64,000 bases of DNA, taken from NCBI RefSeq assembly GCF_019399895.1, contig NC_091866.1:8065308-8129307 (forward strand), read 5' to 3'. This document shows positions 40,529-53,700 of this stretch, piece by piece. The notes under the pieces were generated by a model. The model worked only from the letters and a program-made list of their open reading frames with translations. It searched no databases and was not told the origin of the DNA. Source of the DNA: Cardiocondyla obscurior (Eukaryota > Arthropoda > Insecta > Hymenoptera > Formicidae). Positions within the stretch are counted from its first letter, which is position 1. The number at the start of each line of letters is the position of its first letter. A program made the position numbers and the translations under genes.

Positions 40529-42004
40529 CGCGCTCCATCAATAAGCAAATTAATTAACCTCGTGGCCTCAGTAATGTGGGATATAATTTACGACGTAATC
40601 CCTAATTGCCACAGTGTGCCGTCACACGATTCGCCGGTGTTCGCTCGCTGTCTGTTCCGAGTCTAATTAAATCACAACGTAAGAGATCGCGCCGCGCGGT
40701 ACCAACGAGGAGAGATTTCTCTATCTCCTTCGCTCGCGTGAATCTCTCGGATTGGCGAGACGTGTGCACGGGCCGTGCGGTTGCACGCGTGGTCGAATAA
40801 TGCGACCGGGCGTCTCTGAAATGGCGCAATTAAGCAAATGACGCGTCCCACACGTGCCCGCGCTCTCTGCTTCCCTACCCCCAGTCGTTTTGCCTTCGTT
40901 GTATAATACTTTATCGTTTTGCTAAGATACGTCGCGTTGTTCGGAACAATAAAAAAAAAAAAAAGAAACGCGCACCTTGAAGGGAAAAAAGTTCAGCTAT
41001 TAAATATTTGTATCAATTCTCACATCGGGCAGCGACAACATTTTGTTTTTTCTGCAATCTGATATTTTCGTCTCTATATGTTCCGTTCCGCCGGCACCTG
41101 CGCCTCCCGTACACCAAGTAATCGCAAGACGACAGTTTTCACAATACCGGAAATATCAGGACCACTGTCCCCGTACGCAATTAAGTTATCGTGACCTCGA
41201 TCGACTTTTCCGTTTACTCGTATCGAAGCGTGGAATCGTTCTCGACCGGCGGATACTCTTTTGGCCAGCAATCTTTTCGATAATTCTAATAATTTCCATC
41301 TTTCGTGCAGGAGATCGGCGGAGTATGGCCCGCGGGTGTTTCCGCGTTCGCGTTGCGTTGACAAATGTACGCGTAAAGGGGCAGATGCGTCTCTCTCGGC
41401 GGGCAATCCGTGCGCGCGGCGACACAAAAGTGTCGGACACTCCGCGGACGAGCGGAAGTGAAAAGGGCTGTGTAGGTACGGCGCGATGCACCGACATGGA
41501 AACATGCAGGGTAACATTCGCCGATACGCAAACGGTGGCACGACCGCGAGTGTTGTACCGCGGCGCAATGAGGGCAAGTGCGTGTGCGAGTGCCACCACC
41601 GTTATTGCGCTTGGTGCAACCGTCACTTTTCGGCAGCTGCCCAAACTTTCGCACGCGCCTCTCACCATTATATGTAATTTTCGCGGAGACAGGCGCGAAA
41701 AAGGATAAGGGTCGCTCGCGCTTTTTCGGTTGACCGCACCGGCATTAATGCCCGCGTTCTGTGACCATTTATTAACGAAGACGCGTCCCAGCGTTTTTCT
41801 ACAAGTACAAAAAAAAAAAAAAAAAAAAGTGCTCGCCCCATGTAGTTACATGCGGAATAATCGCGGAGGCATCGGTGCGACACGCGCATCGACGACGACG
41901 ACGACGTACGCCTTCCTTTCCAGGTCAGTACTCGAGGAGTCTTTGTTACAGCAAGATTCGACAGATAGTACGCGAAACATAAAGCTGATCACTCATCTTT
42001 CCCT

Positions 42005-42022
42005 TTCTCTCTCTCTCTCTCT
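42005..42022. repeat. (CT)n microsatellite
   Basis: About nine CT units, flanked by cctttccctt-like pyrimidine DNA on the left and ccttccttc on the right. Confidence 0.85.
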
Positions 42023-43748
42023 CCTTCCTTCTTTGCAAACTTTTTTGCAGAAGATAATAACCATAAAAAATGACAAGTGCGAATTATGCTGATTTAACAT
42101 TGTTCACCAATTGACGCTTTAATATACAGAGCTTAAAAAAAAATTGAAAGAAATACATTTCTCAGATTAATCCTATTTCAACGCTCGACCAATCACTCCA
42201 GCGGTAACAGAAAGCATGAATCGTAACCTCGAGCGAACACCCACGACGTCGCCAAGAATCACGTAAAATTTTCGAGTAAAAAAAATCGTTTTACATGTAG
42301 AGCGACGAACGCGCCTGGCGTCTCGAAAGAAAAAAAAATAGACCGGTTATTCGTGGCTGGCGTAAAGAAAAATCGTCGCTAATTTGATACGGCTACTACG
42401 ACGAGGCATTAGAATGAACGAGGAAAGAGGGGGGAGCAGTCATACAGCGAGACCTGCATCGCGGGCTTTGATACCCGATGCGTGCAAAGCGGAAAAGCCG
42501 TCTCTCTGTAAAAACGATTGAAGATAATCTCCTTTTGTGGACGCTGCTACAATTGTCGGGCACTTTTGTGCCGGCCGCCCCGACAAATACGCGCGCGTGA
42601 ATATGTCCGGATAAAGAAAGCCGGAAAGGGGGGGAGAAAGAGCGAGGAGTAAAGGGAGGAAGATTCCGACATTTGTCTCCTCTCGCGCTACGCCGGGATA
42701 AACGAGGTGGAGACGATGAGGACCAAAAGAAGACAATATTTTACACGGGACGTAACACGAGAGAAAAAGGGCGCGTGTTTCTCGCCGTTACGCGGGTTCT
42801 CGCGTGCGCGCACGTACTGGCGCGCCTGTCGGTGTGTATAGACGCTTGAATGTGTGACCGAATGAATGCGAACGACACTTGCACCCACATGATTCATTGA
42901 AATTCAAATGATATCTCTCGGACTCGTCCCTCTCTCGTTCGCTCTTCCTTCATCTCGGAGCAACTCTAAGTTAATGTGCGTAGCCCATCGTGCATGTGCA
43001 ACGCCGTGATACCAACGCGAGCGTGCGCTCGCGCGCGCGATCGTCTGTGACAGCGTGACACCCCATGAAACGCGCGTGCTTTACATATATGCTTATACGT
43101 CGGTTGGAGATATTCATTATAATAGCGAGCGCGAGCCGTATAATATGATGCATCTTTGGTATGCTAACCGGGGTCAAAATATAACTCTCCGTCGCCGACG
43201 AGATTCAAGTCTGCCCGTGCGATGGAGACATCCCCGAATTCCAACACGCATCCCTCCCACGCGGACGCTCATTCGCGTTATCGTAAAGCATAACGTGCTT
43301 ATCGTTGGGATATCTTAGAGATTAGTAGCGGTATAAGAATCCACGTTTAACATACGTATTACAATGGCATAAGAAATACGAAAGAAATAGAATGACGATA
43401 ATAAAAAGATCGGAAGAATAAAGGAAATGTGGATGAAAAAAAAAAAGAAGGGAAAAAAGGGGAAGAGATATCTATGTTTACACGTGCTGCACCCGAACGG
43501 AAAAAGATGCTGCACACATGTTTCAAGCCGTATCAAACCGGAGATTAGGATTGATATTGAATCGGAACTTAACCATTAAAAGAAAGAAAGTCAATATCAT
43601 ATTTAGTGAACTTTGCTTCGTCACGTCAAATTTCAGTCTCTAATCTTAATTCTCTGGTCCGATATGAGCTTTATGGCATATATCCGGAGAATATTGGTAG
43701 CCACAATAGGAAAAGCGTAATTATTGCGATCGTCATTCCTGCTTGAAT

Positions 43749-43774
43749 AAAAAAAAAAAAAAAAAAAAAAAAAA
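43749..43774. repeat. A26 homopolymer run
   Basis: A run of 26 A on the plus strand in AT-rich intron DNA. No element boundary was seen. Confidence 0.9.
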
Positions 43775-44865
43775 TACTCCACTATAAATCTCTTGCAAAC
43801 CGAAGTGGAACATTGTTAAATTATCCGCCTGGAAAATCGATTGTATCTCCGAATGGTAATACTAGTGCATTATCAACAATATAATCGAGCACACTGCGGC
43901 GATATAGCTCTACGTTTGTAATGCGAGAAAAATGAGGCAGGAAATGATGAAAAAAAAAAAAGGCGGAATACCCACGCCAGGAGGAAAGGCACTGTCAAGT
44001 TGATCAACGATATGTCACATCCTGTTGTTGAAAATCTCGTTTCTGCGAATCAGCACGCGGCGTAACGAACCCTTTAACCAGCTGCTGTCAAAGTGTCGCG
44101 CTGTCTAGAGCGTGCCTCGCGATAATAATCGTAACGAAATTATGGAGAATTACGAACAGCCGTTGCTCACGATACTCGGCCGTTTTACCTTGCTTAACTG
44201 TGCATTGTAAAGATCGACGGAGATGATTATCTGATGGAAGGAAAAAATTGCTAATTCTGAGCTAATTTTTGCGCCAATTTATCTGAAAAGTGTCACGTTA
44301 CTTCGGAGCGGAGAATTTCGTGCGAGATATGCCCGGCTTTTTAAAAATAATTATCATTGAGTTATTTCTTTTCTTTTTTTTTTTTTATTACTCTCGACCT
44401 AATTTCATTAACCAGAAGATGCGCTGCAAAAGGTAGAAGTATCTTCTCTTGGATACAATAATGACGTCCTTTAGAAATTCACGGCTCTAAAAAAAAGAAG
44501 CGTAAGCAAAGAGGGTCTCTGAAGGATTTATTCGAAGGCAAGTCGGGAGAGCGCTGCACCTCGGAGGTAAAATCGGCGTCGTTCTCAGCGTTTTGCCGAG
44601 GCACCGGCTTTACCTCGGCTCGAACAAAAATATGATCGCGTCGAACTAGGCTGTACTCCAGAGGCGAAAACCAAGCGATCCGCGGCGATCTCGAGCGCGC
44701 TAACCGCGAAGGGAGAAGAAGACGAACGACCACCTCGCAATTGGCTGCTTATAACGAGCGCGAGGAAAGCGTAAGGTAGCTTAATAGCCATATTTACAGC
44801 CTCATCCAATTATTGAGTAAACACGAGGAATCCGCGGGTCAATATATCGCTTGGAGAGAGGAAAA

Positions 44866-44890
44866 AAAAAAAGAAAAGAAAAGAAAAGAA
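44866..44890. repeat. (AAAAG)n short array
   Basis: An A run interrupted every fifth base by G for about four units, consistent with slippage in an A tract. Confidence 0.8.
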
Positions 44891-45649
44891 CTAGCGCCGC
44901 TTACGGATAAGTGATGCAGGTGTTGCACGGACTAAGTAAATTAACTCGGTAAGGCTCTCGAATGCAACGTAGCTATTTTCATCCGGCTTCCGTCTGAGTC
45001 CGGCTTTATCGTCGGCGCGGCTCACTTATTTTTCTCTTTTCTTTTAATTTTTTTTTATTTTTTACTCGCGATGTTAAAATCGTGTCGCGCGCCTAGACAG
45101 AGCTCGGTTAACAGATTCGCGCTGTTCATCACGTTAATACCGCGTGTCTCTTGATATCGTGCGTGAATTATACGGAGCGTGCCGCGGCGAGCAAATCCAA
45201 CGCTTCGGTGACGGTGTCCGCAGAGAGAAGAAGCATTACCGCGTCGCGGATTTAATTTTCCCTTTTTCTTTTCTTTTTTTTTTTTTTTAATTTTAATTGC
45301 GCCATTCAAGGGAAACGAATACCAAGCCCTTATTTCACCATTCCAGAAACGGAGGGATGTGCGACAATGGAACCGTTCAAACGAACATACGCATCACTCG
45401 TATGCGGCGCTCAATAATAATCTCGTTGCACCGGGCAGTAATTGCGCTTTCGCATGCGTAACTCGGTTAATTGATCGATAAGCGGGAATAAGAACGACTC
45501 GGTTGCGGGGCAATAAAGAAAAAGGAAGGATTAATTGTTCGGCGTTATCCTTTTCATATTTCACGCTGCACGTTAGTCGTATAATTTATCAATATAATTA
45601 TATCGATAGTGCGAAATAAAGTAACGTCCCGATATAAGATAAAGCAGGA

Positions 45650-45672
45650 AATATATATATATATATATATTA
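45650..45672. repeat. (AT)n microsatellite
   Basis: About eleven AT units followed closely by a T-rich tract. It is self-complementary and could form a hairpin, as any AT repeat can. Confidence 0.9.
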
Positions 45673-48405
45673 TTTTTTCTTTTTTTTTTTTGTCGTTACG
45701 TTATCGTGCAAAGCGAGTTGCACAATTGTGCATTTATATGCGATATAATTTTAATTACCTTCCTACGCCGGAGTGCAAATTAATTATCAGTGATAAAGTT
45801 TATGACATTCGACCGTACTACACGTGGAGGTGATAACGACTCGTTTTTACTGCGTCTTCCAAGATAGTATAAACCGTGCGAAAAAATATATATGTATAAA
45901 ATATAACAAAATATAAAGACATTGAGCGGAATGCTTTCATAAAATAACTTTTAAAAAAAAAAAAAAAAAAATTAAGCGTGCAAATGGGATCGTTTCCCCG
46001 CGATGTTTACACTAGTGGTGACATGTCGCGAGGCAAGACGTTACACTGTGCAAGTTTCAAAATAGCGAGAAAAGAACCGGGTCGTCTTATCCCGCTTTCT
46101 TACACGTAACGAGTTAATACGACTGGAAATGTTCTGAAATTCTTAGCTGACAAAATACAATTATTTTTAAATTACACAGTCGTAATTAGCTGCGTCGAAA
46201 CTAGGCGCGCGGGAAAAATATTTGTTACTCGGTAACGCATTTGGTCACCTCATAAAGCGTTTGCAAGATAAAAGACAGCGAGGAAGACTTTCTTTCTCCC
46301 GAAGCGATTATTGAAAATGAAAATGCGAGGATTCGAGAGCGTTGTTTGTCGAAATTACAAAGAGCCGCCCACGTCCCACGTTAAGCGACCCAGCCACGCC
46401 GGCAGCGACAACGACGAATCGTATTCTTTTTTAGGCACCACTCTGTATTTACATAATGATAATGCATTTGCATAATTACAATGATAACTCTAAGACAATC
46501 CGGCGCGTGTACGACATTGTCAGTTGCCTCGTATGTTTAAAATATTTTATGCGCTCTACAAGGGTGATTTTGTTAACTGGGCTAGTTGTATCTTTGTCCC
46601 GATTTAAATAATGACAAAAAATAAATTATTTCTGTTCAATATACTTTTGTAATCAACTTATTGTAATCATATTAATAATTGAGTAATTTAAAAAGAAAAA
46701 ACTATAGTTTAAGATGCTAGAAAAAAACCGAGCTTACGCGCGCGAGTTGTCGATCGTCAATTGAACGCTGTCCTGCTCGCGCGGAGTTCTCGGAAGCGCC
46801 GAGCTCAACGCCGAGTCAGTTTGTTTACGTTTTTTTTTCTGGTGCGCTCGGCGAGCTCGAGGCTACCTCCCCCAAAACAAAAAAGCGTCGTGCTCGATGC
46901 TCGAGTGTTATTTTGCGAATCCAAGACCAACTTGTCACTTTCTAGCTCCTAGATCGTCACCGTTATAAAACTTTTATTCAAGCCAACACCAAAAATTATC
47001 TAATAATGCGAATATTTTTCTGTTCCTTACAAATTTATTATTTTAATTGCACGAAATATAGTAACGTAGTAAAGTAATTCACGCGTAATACTAATATAAA
47101 AAAAAAAGGATTATAAAAAAAAAAAAAAAATAGGATTATTAAAAAAAAAAAAAAAAAAATGTTAAACTAATATTTTAATTTTTTTTGGACGCAAAAATCG
47201 TAAACTGAATTGATTTTCCGTTTAGTGATTCGTAAATACATATTCTTTTTTTTTTTTTTTTTTAAGAAACCTCATAAAGCAGAAAGTGAAATTCGGATGT
47301 ATTTGTGGGCAGTTTACGTAGCAAGTCGCGGCGTCTTCGGGCATACGAGTGTCCCTATACACTCCGTTCACGCGCGCGAATGTACACGCTCATAGAAGAG
47401 CAGTCAACCTTTCTCGATCTACGGTCGAACACGCAGTATACACAGAGACGGAGCGCGGCGTAAAAGGTGTGCACGCGTGTATAAGAGCGAAATAGCTGGC
47501 AATTTGCGAGGTTTACGAGTTATTTCACAATGGCTGCAAAGTATAGTCCTACGGTATTATACTGCCGTGGTAGCTCGAGTGCACGGTCAGCGAACGTTGT
47601 TGCACGGGGTAGGACGTGTGCGTGTGGGTGCGTGCGAGCCGACGACGCAACGGGGCGCGACGCGAAGAGGGATGGGAATCGAGCCTCGTATGGGTGCGCG
47701 TTGCGTATCACCGTCACCGGACTACTTTGTGTACGGATAGGTGCGATCGTTGTTTTACTGAAACAAGTTCCCGAAGGCCTCCGATGCATCGGACGCGACG
47801 TACTCCGGAGCAGTCGGAGTCTCGTTCCCGCCCCTGCTTACCCTATTTCAAGACAATAACCAACTGACTATAAACCTGTCCGAAGGCTGGGCGCTTTTAT
47901 TTTCTCCCTCCCCCCCTCCGCCTAAGTTAGCCGGAGTCCGGCTCTAAAAAACATCTGTAAATTCTCCGTCGAATCTCGACAGGAGGAGGACAAACCGCGC
48001 GCGATTTTCACTCGGATGAAAAGCGACGCTCGAAGCCGCGGACAGGGATCCAAGAGAACTTAAAGAGAATCGCGAGGAAAAAATAAACGCGGAACGCGAT
48101 TACCGACATTTCAGAAAAAAAAAAAAGAAAAAGAAAATGCGAAGGAAGAGTAAAACAGACGAAACCACCATCGCGCCGAAGAAGAAAGATTAAAGAGCAG
48201 CTTGTACGCCCTCGCCGGAATGATGGATGCGATCCCCAAGATGCGGGCGCCGTTCGCCAAGTAGGTGGAGACTTCTATTTCCATTTCCTCCGCGCGCGTT
48301 GTTTCTCGTTTCCCTACCCGTCCGTCTTTCGCGCGGTTTATCCGTATTCATCCGCTTGTTGCAAGCTTTAATCGATGATACTATACGACCGATACTCCGT
48401 CAAGA

Positions 48406-48428
48406 GTCTCTCTCTCTCTCTCTCTCCT
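48406..48428. repeat. (CT)n microsatellite
   Basis: About eleven CT units in the long intron, about 1.1 kb from the donor end of the intron. On the transcribed strand it reads as GA. Confidence 0.85.
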
Positions 48429-48895
48429 CGAAAGAGCTCGTAAGAGCAAAAAAAACAAATTTAATTAATTTATCAATTTTTTTTTTAGCGGAATTATCAC
48501 GTGAAATTAAATTTGAAAAATTACAGCCGCAAATTCCATGCGAAACCGAAAGGTTGTCGCAGGGACTATACTAAAAGTATCGAGGCGCTTTGCGGGCTCG
48601 CGCGCGCGAACAACAATTTAAATGGTAATCCAACACCACACCCTCTTCGCAAAAACCGAAAACCGCGGGCGAGTGGTCCGGCGCGGACCAACCCAGTCGA
48701 GATCGCCGAGCCATTTCATACCCCTATATGGCAAAAATGCATCCGCGCGAGCGAAGTTGCGCGCAAAAAGCGTTAACAAGGCTGCGATGCGAGTCCAGCT
48801 AATTCTATAACCTCGCCCTTGTCCCTCCGACGACTCGCGCGCGGTAGCCTCCCTCCTCTCACGTGATCTTATGAATAGCGCTACTCCGAAATATT

Positions 48896-48914
48896 CCTTC
48901 CTTCCTTCCTTCCT
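48896..48914. repeat. (TTCC)n short array
   Basis: About four to five TTCC units on the plus strand. They account for the Lys/Glu/Gly-rich minus-strand frame across this place, which is not a gene. Confidence 0.8.
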
Positions 48915-49525
48915 GCCTCCTCGCAGCGTCGAGAGCGGCCGATCGTTCTTGCCGCGGAACACCACCGACGAACTCGGCCGTTCGGGGACGGTCGGCCGGT
49001 AATTATCTCTCGGCCGTGTAAAAATAATAATTAGCTCCCATCGTTGCATTAATTAAAGCGCCTCTCTCTCCACCCGGTTCCGTCGTTCCCCTTTCGCGTT
49101 TTCGCAAGGGGAGAGTTCCGCCGTAATTACACGTCCCTCGCGGCACTAACCAATGTCCCACAAAGGTGACCGCGCGAGGTGTTCACGCCCACGACACGGC
49201 CTGGCTTCGCGCGATCGCGGCACGCCACGCTGATTTTTATACGTTTCGAGAGATAATCAGACGCGCCGATAACACCCAGATCTCGAAGCTAACGATCTCT
49301 ACCAAAAGCGTCAAGCGAGAGAAATTATTATTAGTTGGACAAGGTAATCGTTTAATTAAACTAGATGAAGAAGAAGAGAGAGAGAGAGAGAAAAATAACT
49401 GGAAATAAATGATCGAAACGGTATCGTTAAATGTGTTAGTCGGCGTAAAACGCGGCGACAGCGCACGAGCATTCCCAACAAGCTGAGGAAGGCGTACGTA
49501 CTTGCTAGGTATTTGGCTGACGCAC

Positions 49526-49954
49526 CTGTCTGAATTGTTCCTCGAAGCTCCAATTGGCTCCGGATGGATGCTGACTATTTACCGACGCGGCACGGGTTTC
49601 ACCCTCGCGAGTCTCTCCGTTATTCCTGGTGTTTCCCTGCGATGACTCTCCGTTATTCCTAGAGGGTCCTTGCTCTCCATTGTTCCGGCAACGAGGAGGC
49701 GAGGAATCGTTGGCTTGCGTAGTGGAAACCGAAGTCCTGGCGGCGGAGGAGCAGCCTAGCGCTTGATTATCAGTCTGACTCGCAAAACTCCCTGCAGCTT
49801 GCAAATGATTATTCTGCGACGGCTGCGGCAGATGAGACGGCGGCGGTGGAGGCGACATGTACAAGGGCGTGAACAGGTTGCCTAAGCTACTGCCGCCTAT
49901 TGCCTGCAGGACTTCCAGACCATTTCTACTATGCAACATGTCTGTGTCGTTTCG
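49526..49954 (-). CDS. retn: retn exon: low-complexity region and first helix of extended ARID
   Basis: A 429-nt exon (143 codons, phase 0 at both ends). The acceptor is ttcttgcag|CGAAAC at 49954 and the donor is AGACAG|gtgcgt at 49526. The protein begins RNDTDMLHSRNGLEVLQAIG, followed by a proline stretch (SPPPPPSHLPQP), a Gln/Asn/Ser-rich part, and three imperfect RNNGE repeats at about 49687-49595. It ends with NWSFEEQFRQ, which is the diagnostic start of the extended ARID in ARID3 proteins (Drosophila SFEEQFKQ, human ARID3A TYEEQFKQ). The next residues in those proteins, LYEL, are the first residues of the exon at 17647. This tail is what identifies the gene. The open frame runs past the donor to a stop at 49505, but those last codons (VRQPNT) are intronic. 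The low-complexity part is presumably disordered. Confidence 0.95.
49595..49687 (-). repeat. In-frame RNNGE coding repeats in retn
   Basis: Three imperfect in-frame units in the exon at 49526-49954: RNNGEQGPS, RNNGESSQGNT and RNNGETREGET. Two of them share the plus-strand string actctccgttattcct and the third (ctctccattgttccgg) is slightly diverged. Units are spaced about 27-33 nt. They sit about 20 codons before the extended ARID, in what looks like disordered linker. This is a coding minisatellite that may vary in copy number between individuals or species. Confidence 0.8.
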
Positions 49955-50601
49955 CTGCAAGAAGATCGTTGAAAAGCCGGGTTGATTAATCGGGCAAACA
50001 GCCGATTATTAACGATAATTATCTATCTTTTTATGTCGCAAGAAATGCGACGTAAAACGAAAATTATCTCTGTCAAAACTTTCTAACTTCGCAAGAAATT
50101 CTCTTAATTTTCACGCGGTGGACAAATGCTATTGTACGCGAAAAATATGGTGGAATCTGTTATCGGCTCTCTCAATCGTAGAGATTCGCGTTCAGGCAGA
50201 TTCGTTCATCCGGTTTGGATTGTTGCGTAATTAAAAAAAAAAGAATCTATTGTCACGGTGACACGGTGGTCGTACATTTATGACTGTTAACGTCCGCTGT
50301 TACGACTATCTCACGATTTTCCACAATTCGTGTCATTCTACCTTGGCACTTTTGTAGGTCAATGAACGCTCGTGCTTGTCGAGCAACTTTTATGACGAAT
50401 TATGCGGCCGCTTATCTTCACGGAACTCAACAGGACGAACGATAGGAAAGAACTCTTGACAATAAGACTCTTTTTTTTTTTTTATTTGCGCGCATTTTCT
50501 CGTTGGCGTTAACCAATTTGCGTACTTAACGAGACGTGAAGCAGATATCGACGGATTAAACATGCAAATTTTAAAGGAAAAAAAAAAAAAGATTTACTAA
50601 C
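49955..50601 (-). other. retn intron, 647 nt
   Basis: Short phase-0 intron between the acidic exon (donor GAG|gttagt) and the exon with the start of the extended ARID (acceptor ttcttgcag). It contains T and A runs at about 50471-50483 and 50580-50590. Nothing else was recognised. Confidence 0.9.
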
Positions 50602-50781
50602 CTCCAATCTAAGCTTCGATAGGAATGGATGATGAGCGTTCATGAAATTGTTCAAATGTGCTAGCGAAGACGCACCAACTGCGTCTATGGTTTGTGGATT
50701 AACTTGAAGTGGCTGCGAAATTAACTCGTCGTCCTCTTGCATTTCTTCATCCATGTCCGAGTCGTCATTTTCTTCTTGATA
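50602..50781 (-). CDS. retn: retn exon: acidic N-terminal region
   Basis: A 180-nt exon (60 codons, phase 0 at both ends) on the minus strand. The acceptor is gattacag|TATCAA at 50781 and the donor is GAG|gttagt at 50602. It starts with a strongly acidic stretch (YQEENDDSDMDEEMQEDDEL) and goes on to a Ser/Asn/His-containing part with SSLAHLNNFMNAHHPFL. Acidic segments ahead of the ARID are usual in ARID3 proteins and may act in transcriptional regulation or partner binding. No folded domain is recognised. The assignment to retn rests on exact phase joining with the next exon 647 nt downstream, which holds the start of the extended ARID. An internal ATG at 50754 is in frame, but nothing suggests it is the translation start because the open frame continues back to a good splice acceptor. 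Confidence 0.88.
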
Positions 50782-53700
50782 CTGTAATCATAAAAAAATA
50801 TTGTAATTAGAATTTTGTATTATAATGTATATTATAAAATCGACTAATAAATGCTTTATCTTAATTTTTATTTTTATGGGTCAATTATTTAAAAAATTCC
50901 TGTTTTATCTTACATAAAAATTTTTTAATTAACGGTAATAATACGAATAAAAAGTAAAATCAAGTTTGTTATAAACGTATTAATCGTACTAGCTTATAAT
51001 CGTGGAAGGAGGGCAAATAGCGAAGCATTAATTAGGAAAATGGCGAACACGATGAGTTATATGCATCGAGATAACCGATATCAAGTAATATTATTATGCT
51101 ACGGGTGTCATAAGTGTTTTACGGCTGTGCCCATTGCACTGGAGCTGGCATAAAAATGTATAAGTCACATTACTGGGAACGGAAACGGCCATCGTAAAAA
51201 AAAAAAAAAAAAAGAGATGGACGTCCCATATTTTTTTCCTCGCCTGAAATTAACTTAAACTTCTCGATAAATATCACGCGTGCGACTCGGTTCCAGCGAG
51301 CATCGACTCGCGTACTCATTTTTTTAATGCATATTAATTTTGTTTCCTAGATAAGATTGCGAAATATATGTATCATACTTTAAACAAGTCTAAAAAAAAA
51401 AAAAAATTAAAAGATCTAATTGCGATATTAAAATCTACACAATTTCTAAAAATTTTGCACATATCGTAGATGCGTACGTATGTACTTGTACTTAAACTAT
51501 TTTGCTTGTAATGAAACGATATACAAATGAGAATTGGAAAAGAGATTCGAAAAGAAATAAGACCTTACGATTCATTATTTTAAGGAGTGTCTCTTTTATC
51601 TACAAGAAGATGCAAATAGATTCATCGAAGCTTCAAGTATATTCAAATGCCGAAGAAGCAAGATTTTACCTGGAAAAGGCGGACATGGGTAAATATATGC
51701 CGATCGGGGATGCAAGTGGATTCAACGGTAAATGTACCGATGTCGGGGCCTAATCTTAAATGGGACTACGATCGAAGGACAAGACACCCGATGGGCGAGG
51801 AGTGACAAACGGTCTCTCTGTCGGCGTTCTCAGCACGTGTGATAATATTGACCCTCTACGATGGTGGTCAGGAATGAATGAGCGGCAAAAAATAGAATCC
51901 TAATCAAATATGAAACAAGTTCGTTTCTGAGATTTCGATCTGCCCGTCAACCTGTTATAAAACCCGCCCATATTTTTATTTCACATCTTCCGGTTAAATC
52001 TGCGTTTTGTTGCAATTATAAAAAAAAAGAAAAACAATAAAATACTCTGATAAATGTGCGCAATGAAAGATACACCCCTTCAATAAACTTTAACATAATT
52101 GATTGATCACCAAACGTCGATATTACATATGTGTTACACATGTGCGGAAAGAACATTTGTACCGATAACAGATCGCGAAAGTCGTATTGTGGGTTCCAGA
52201 GGCAAGTACTCACGCGGAAAATCTCGTTGAAATCGCTCCGTCAAGAGGAAGGTGCAAAAATAAATTACAGTGGTTACATACATATATATTATATATGTAT
52301 ATATTATACACATGTAAAATATAACATATACATATATGGCGTCGTTATTCTCACCATGAGGTGGCGTGAGGCTGTGAATTATATCAATCAAGTGTTTGCA
52401 CGCGGTACCGTCATTACAATAATCACGGTAGAGCCCGCGTCCGAAGGTGCCATTGTTCTAGACCGAGCCAAGTATTCGCACGTAGGTGTCTGAATCTTGT
52501 ATAAAAAGTGACGGAAGAGGTTGCATCCGCCGCAGCAACGAGTATCGCAAAACGGATAAATGTCAATGATTGAGTCGACTTATCGGTTTAATTTTTTTTT
52601 TGGGGGAAAATTTACGTATAGGCGAAACACGACGTTTTAATCACACTAAATTACGTTCGATATCTCTTTCTATTTATAATCCATACGATTACATAAAGAC
52701 ATTTTAACGAGATTTAATATATCCTAGAAACGACAATAGCTAAATTTATCAAAGGCTAAGCCACGGCGCGTTACTCCTTCGTAGCCACTGCAGATAGCTG
52801 TGTCCACCGTGATTTATCGCCGTACCGTCACCGTCTGATTGTTTTATTGTTTATACTTTATAGTTTCCACGCTTCAAAAGTGTTCACGCTCTTCAACAAA
52901 GGCTCGTGAATACGTGCAGGATGCCTGAATGCGTGCATGTGCACGCGGCGCCCGCGCGTGTGTTAGTACCTCGGCGTGGCCTGTAAATCATCGCCTAAAT
53001 GCTCCAGGCATTATACACGGCTTGGCTCTAAATATTCTAATTACTGCAGGACCATCGCGATTTAATTGAGACTCCTGTTGCGTAAATAATTTCGATCGTA
53101 TCGATATCGGCGAGCTTCGCAAGCTATTTAAGTACATCGATTAAATTAATCGAAACACGTCGGAGTAAATTTATTTTCTACTCTACTTACAAAAATACAA
53201 TTTTAATCAAGATCTTTAATTTATCTAAATTTTATGCGGCTAAAAAAAGTATTATACTAGTTTGTGCCCGGATATGTCTATTTATAATTCTAATTTTAAC
53301 CGTATGACGTTGCGAGGGGCTTTTATCAAATACCACAATCCATTTTACATATTGAAAATTGCAAAATGAACATTACGGTATGTGTCAAGAAAGACAGGAA
53401 CGCTATCTAAATCTCTTGGAGCTTATTACGTAGCTGAATTGTCGCGGCAATATTTTACCACTTCGTGGAATAGTTCGTAAAAAAAGAACAATGTTATCGG
53501 ATGTATGTAAAATACAATGTGAAAAGATTTTTTTTAAATTCTTGTTAATACCTAAAAGATAATGTACCTGATAATGATATTCGCGATGATTAACGTAAAA
53601 CATTGTCCATTGGAAACATGTACTACTTCATTTTTTTTTTTCGCAATTTATGAACCACGTGATATTCTTGCAATAAATCTGTAGTGCAACACGTCTTTTT

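Larger units (their letters stand above)
17648..49525 (-). other. retn intron, about 31.9 kb
   Basis: This very long intron separates the NWSFEEQFRQ-ending exon (donor at 49525) from the ARID helix 1 exon (acceptor at 17648). It holds many simple repeats (CT/GA runs, A/T runs up to 31 bases, a GAGAACGA-type array), short GCG and CGA trinucleotide runs at about 35087-35105 and 41890-41907, and an AT-rich block with repeated ATTAA sites at 35714-35760. The longest frame in it (221 codons, 41043-41708) lies where several frames on both strands are open at once, which is base composition rather than coding. I recognise no nested gene, tRNA or mobile element. Long introns in developmental regulators commonly carry enhancers, so regulatory content is likely but cannot be located from one sequence. 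Confidence 0.88.

Noticed and set aside
41043..41708. Longest stop-free plus-strand frame of the intron (221 codons)
   Set aside because: Frames of 120-167 codons are open at the same place on the minus strand, the DNA is CpG-rich with few stops, and the translation has no domain or consistent character.
52134..52391. Possible exon ending in a strong donor at about 52211 on the minus strand
   Set aside because: No acceptor AG with a pyrimidine tract precedes it, and the translation upstream runs into an AT microsatellite.
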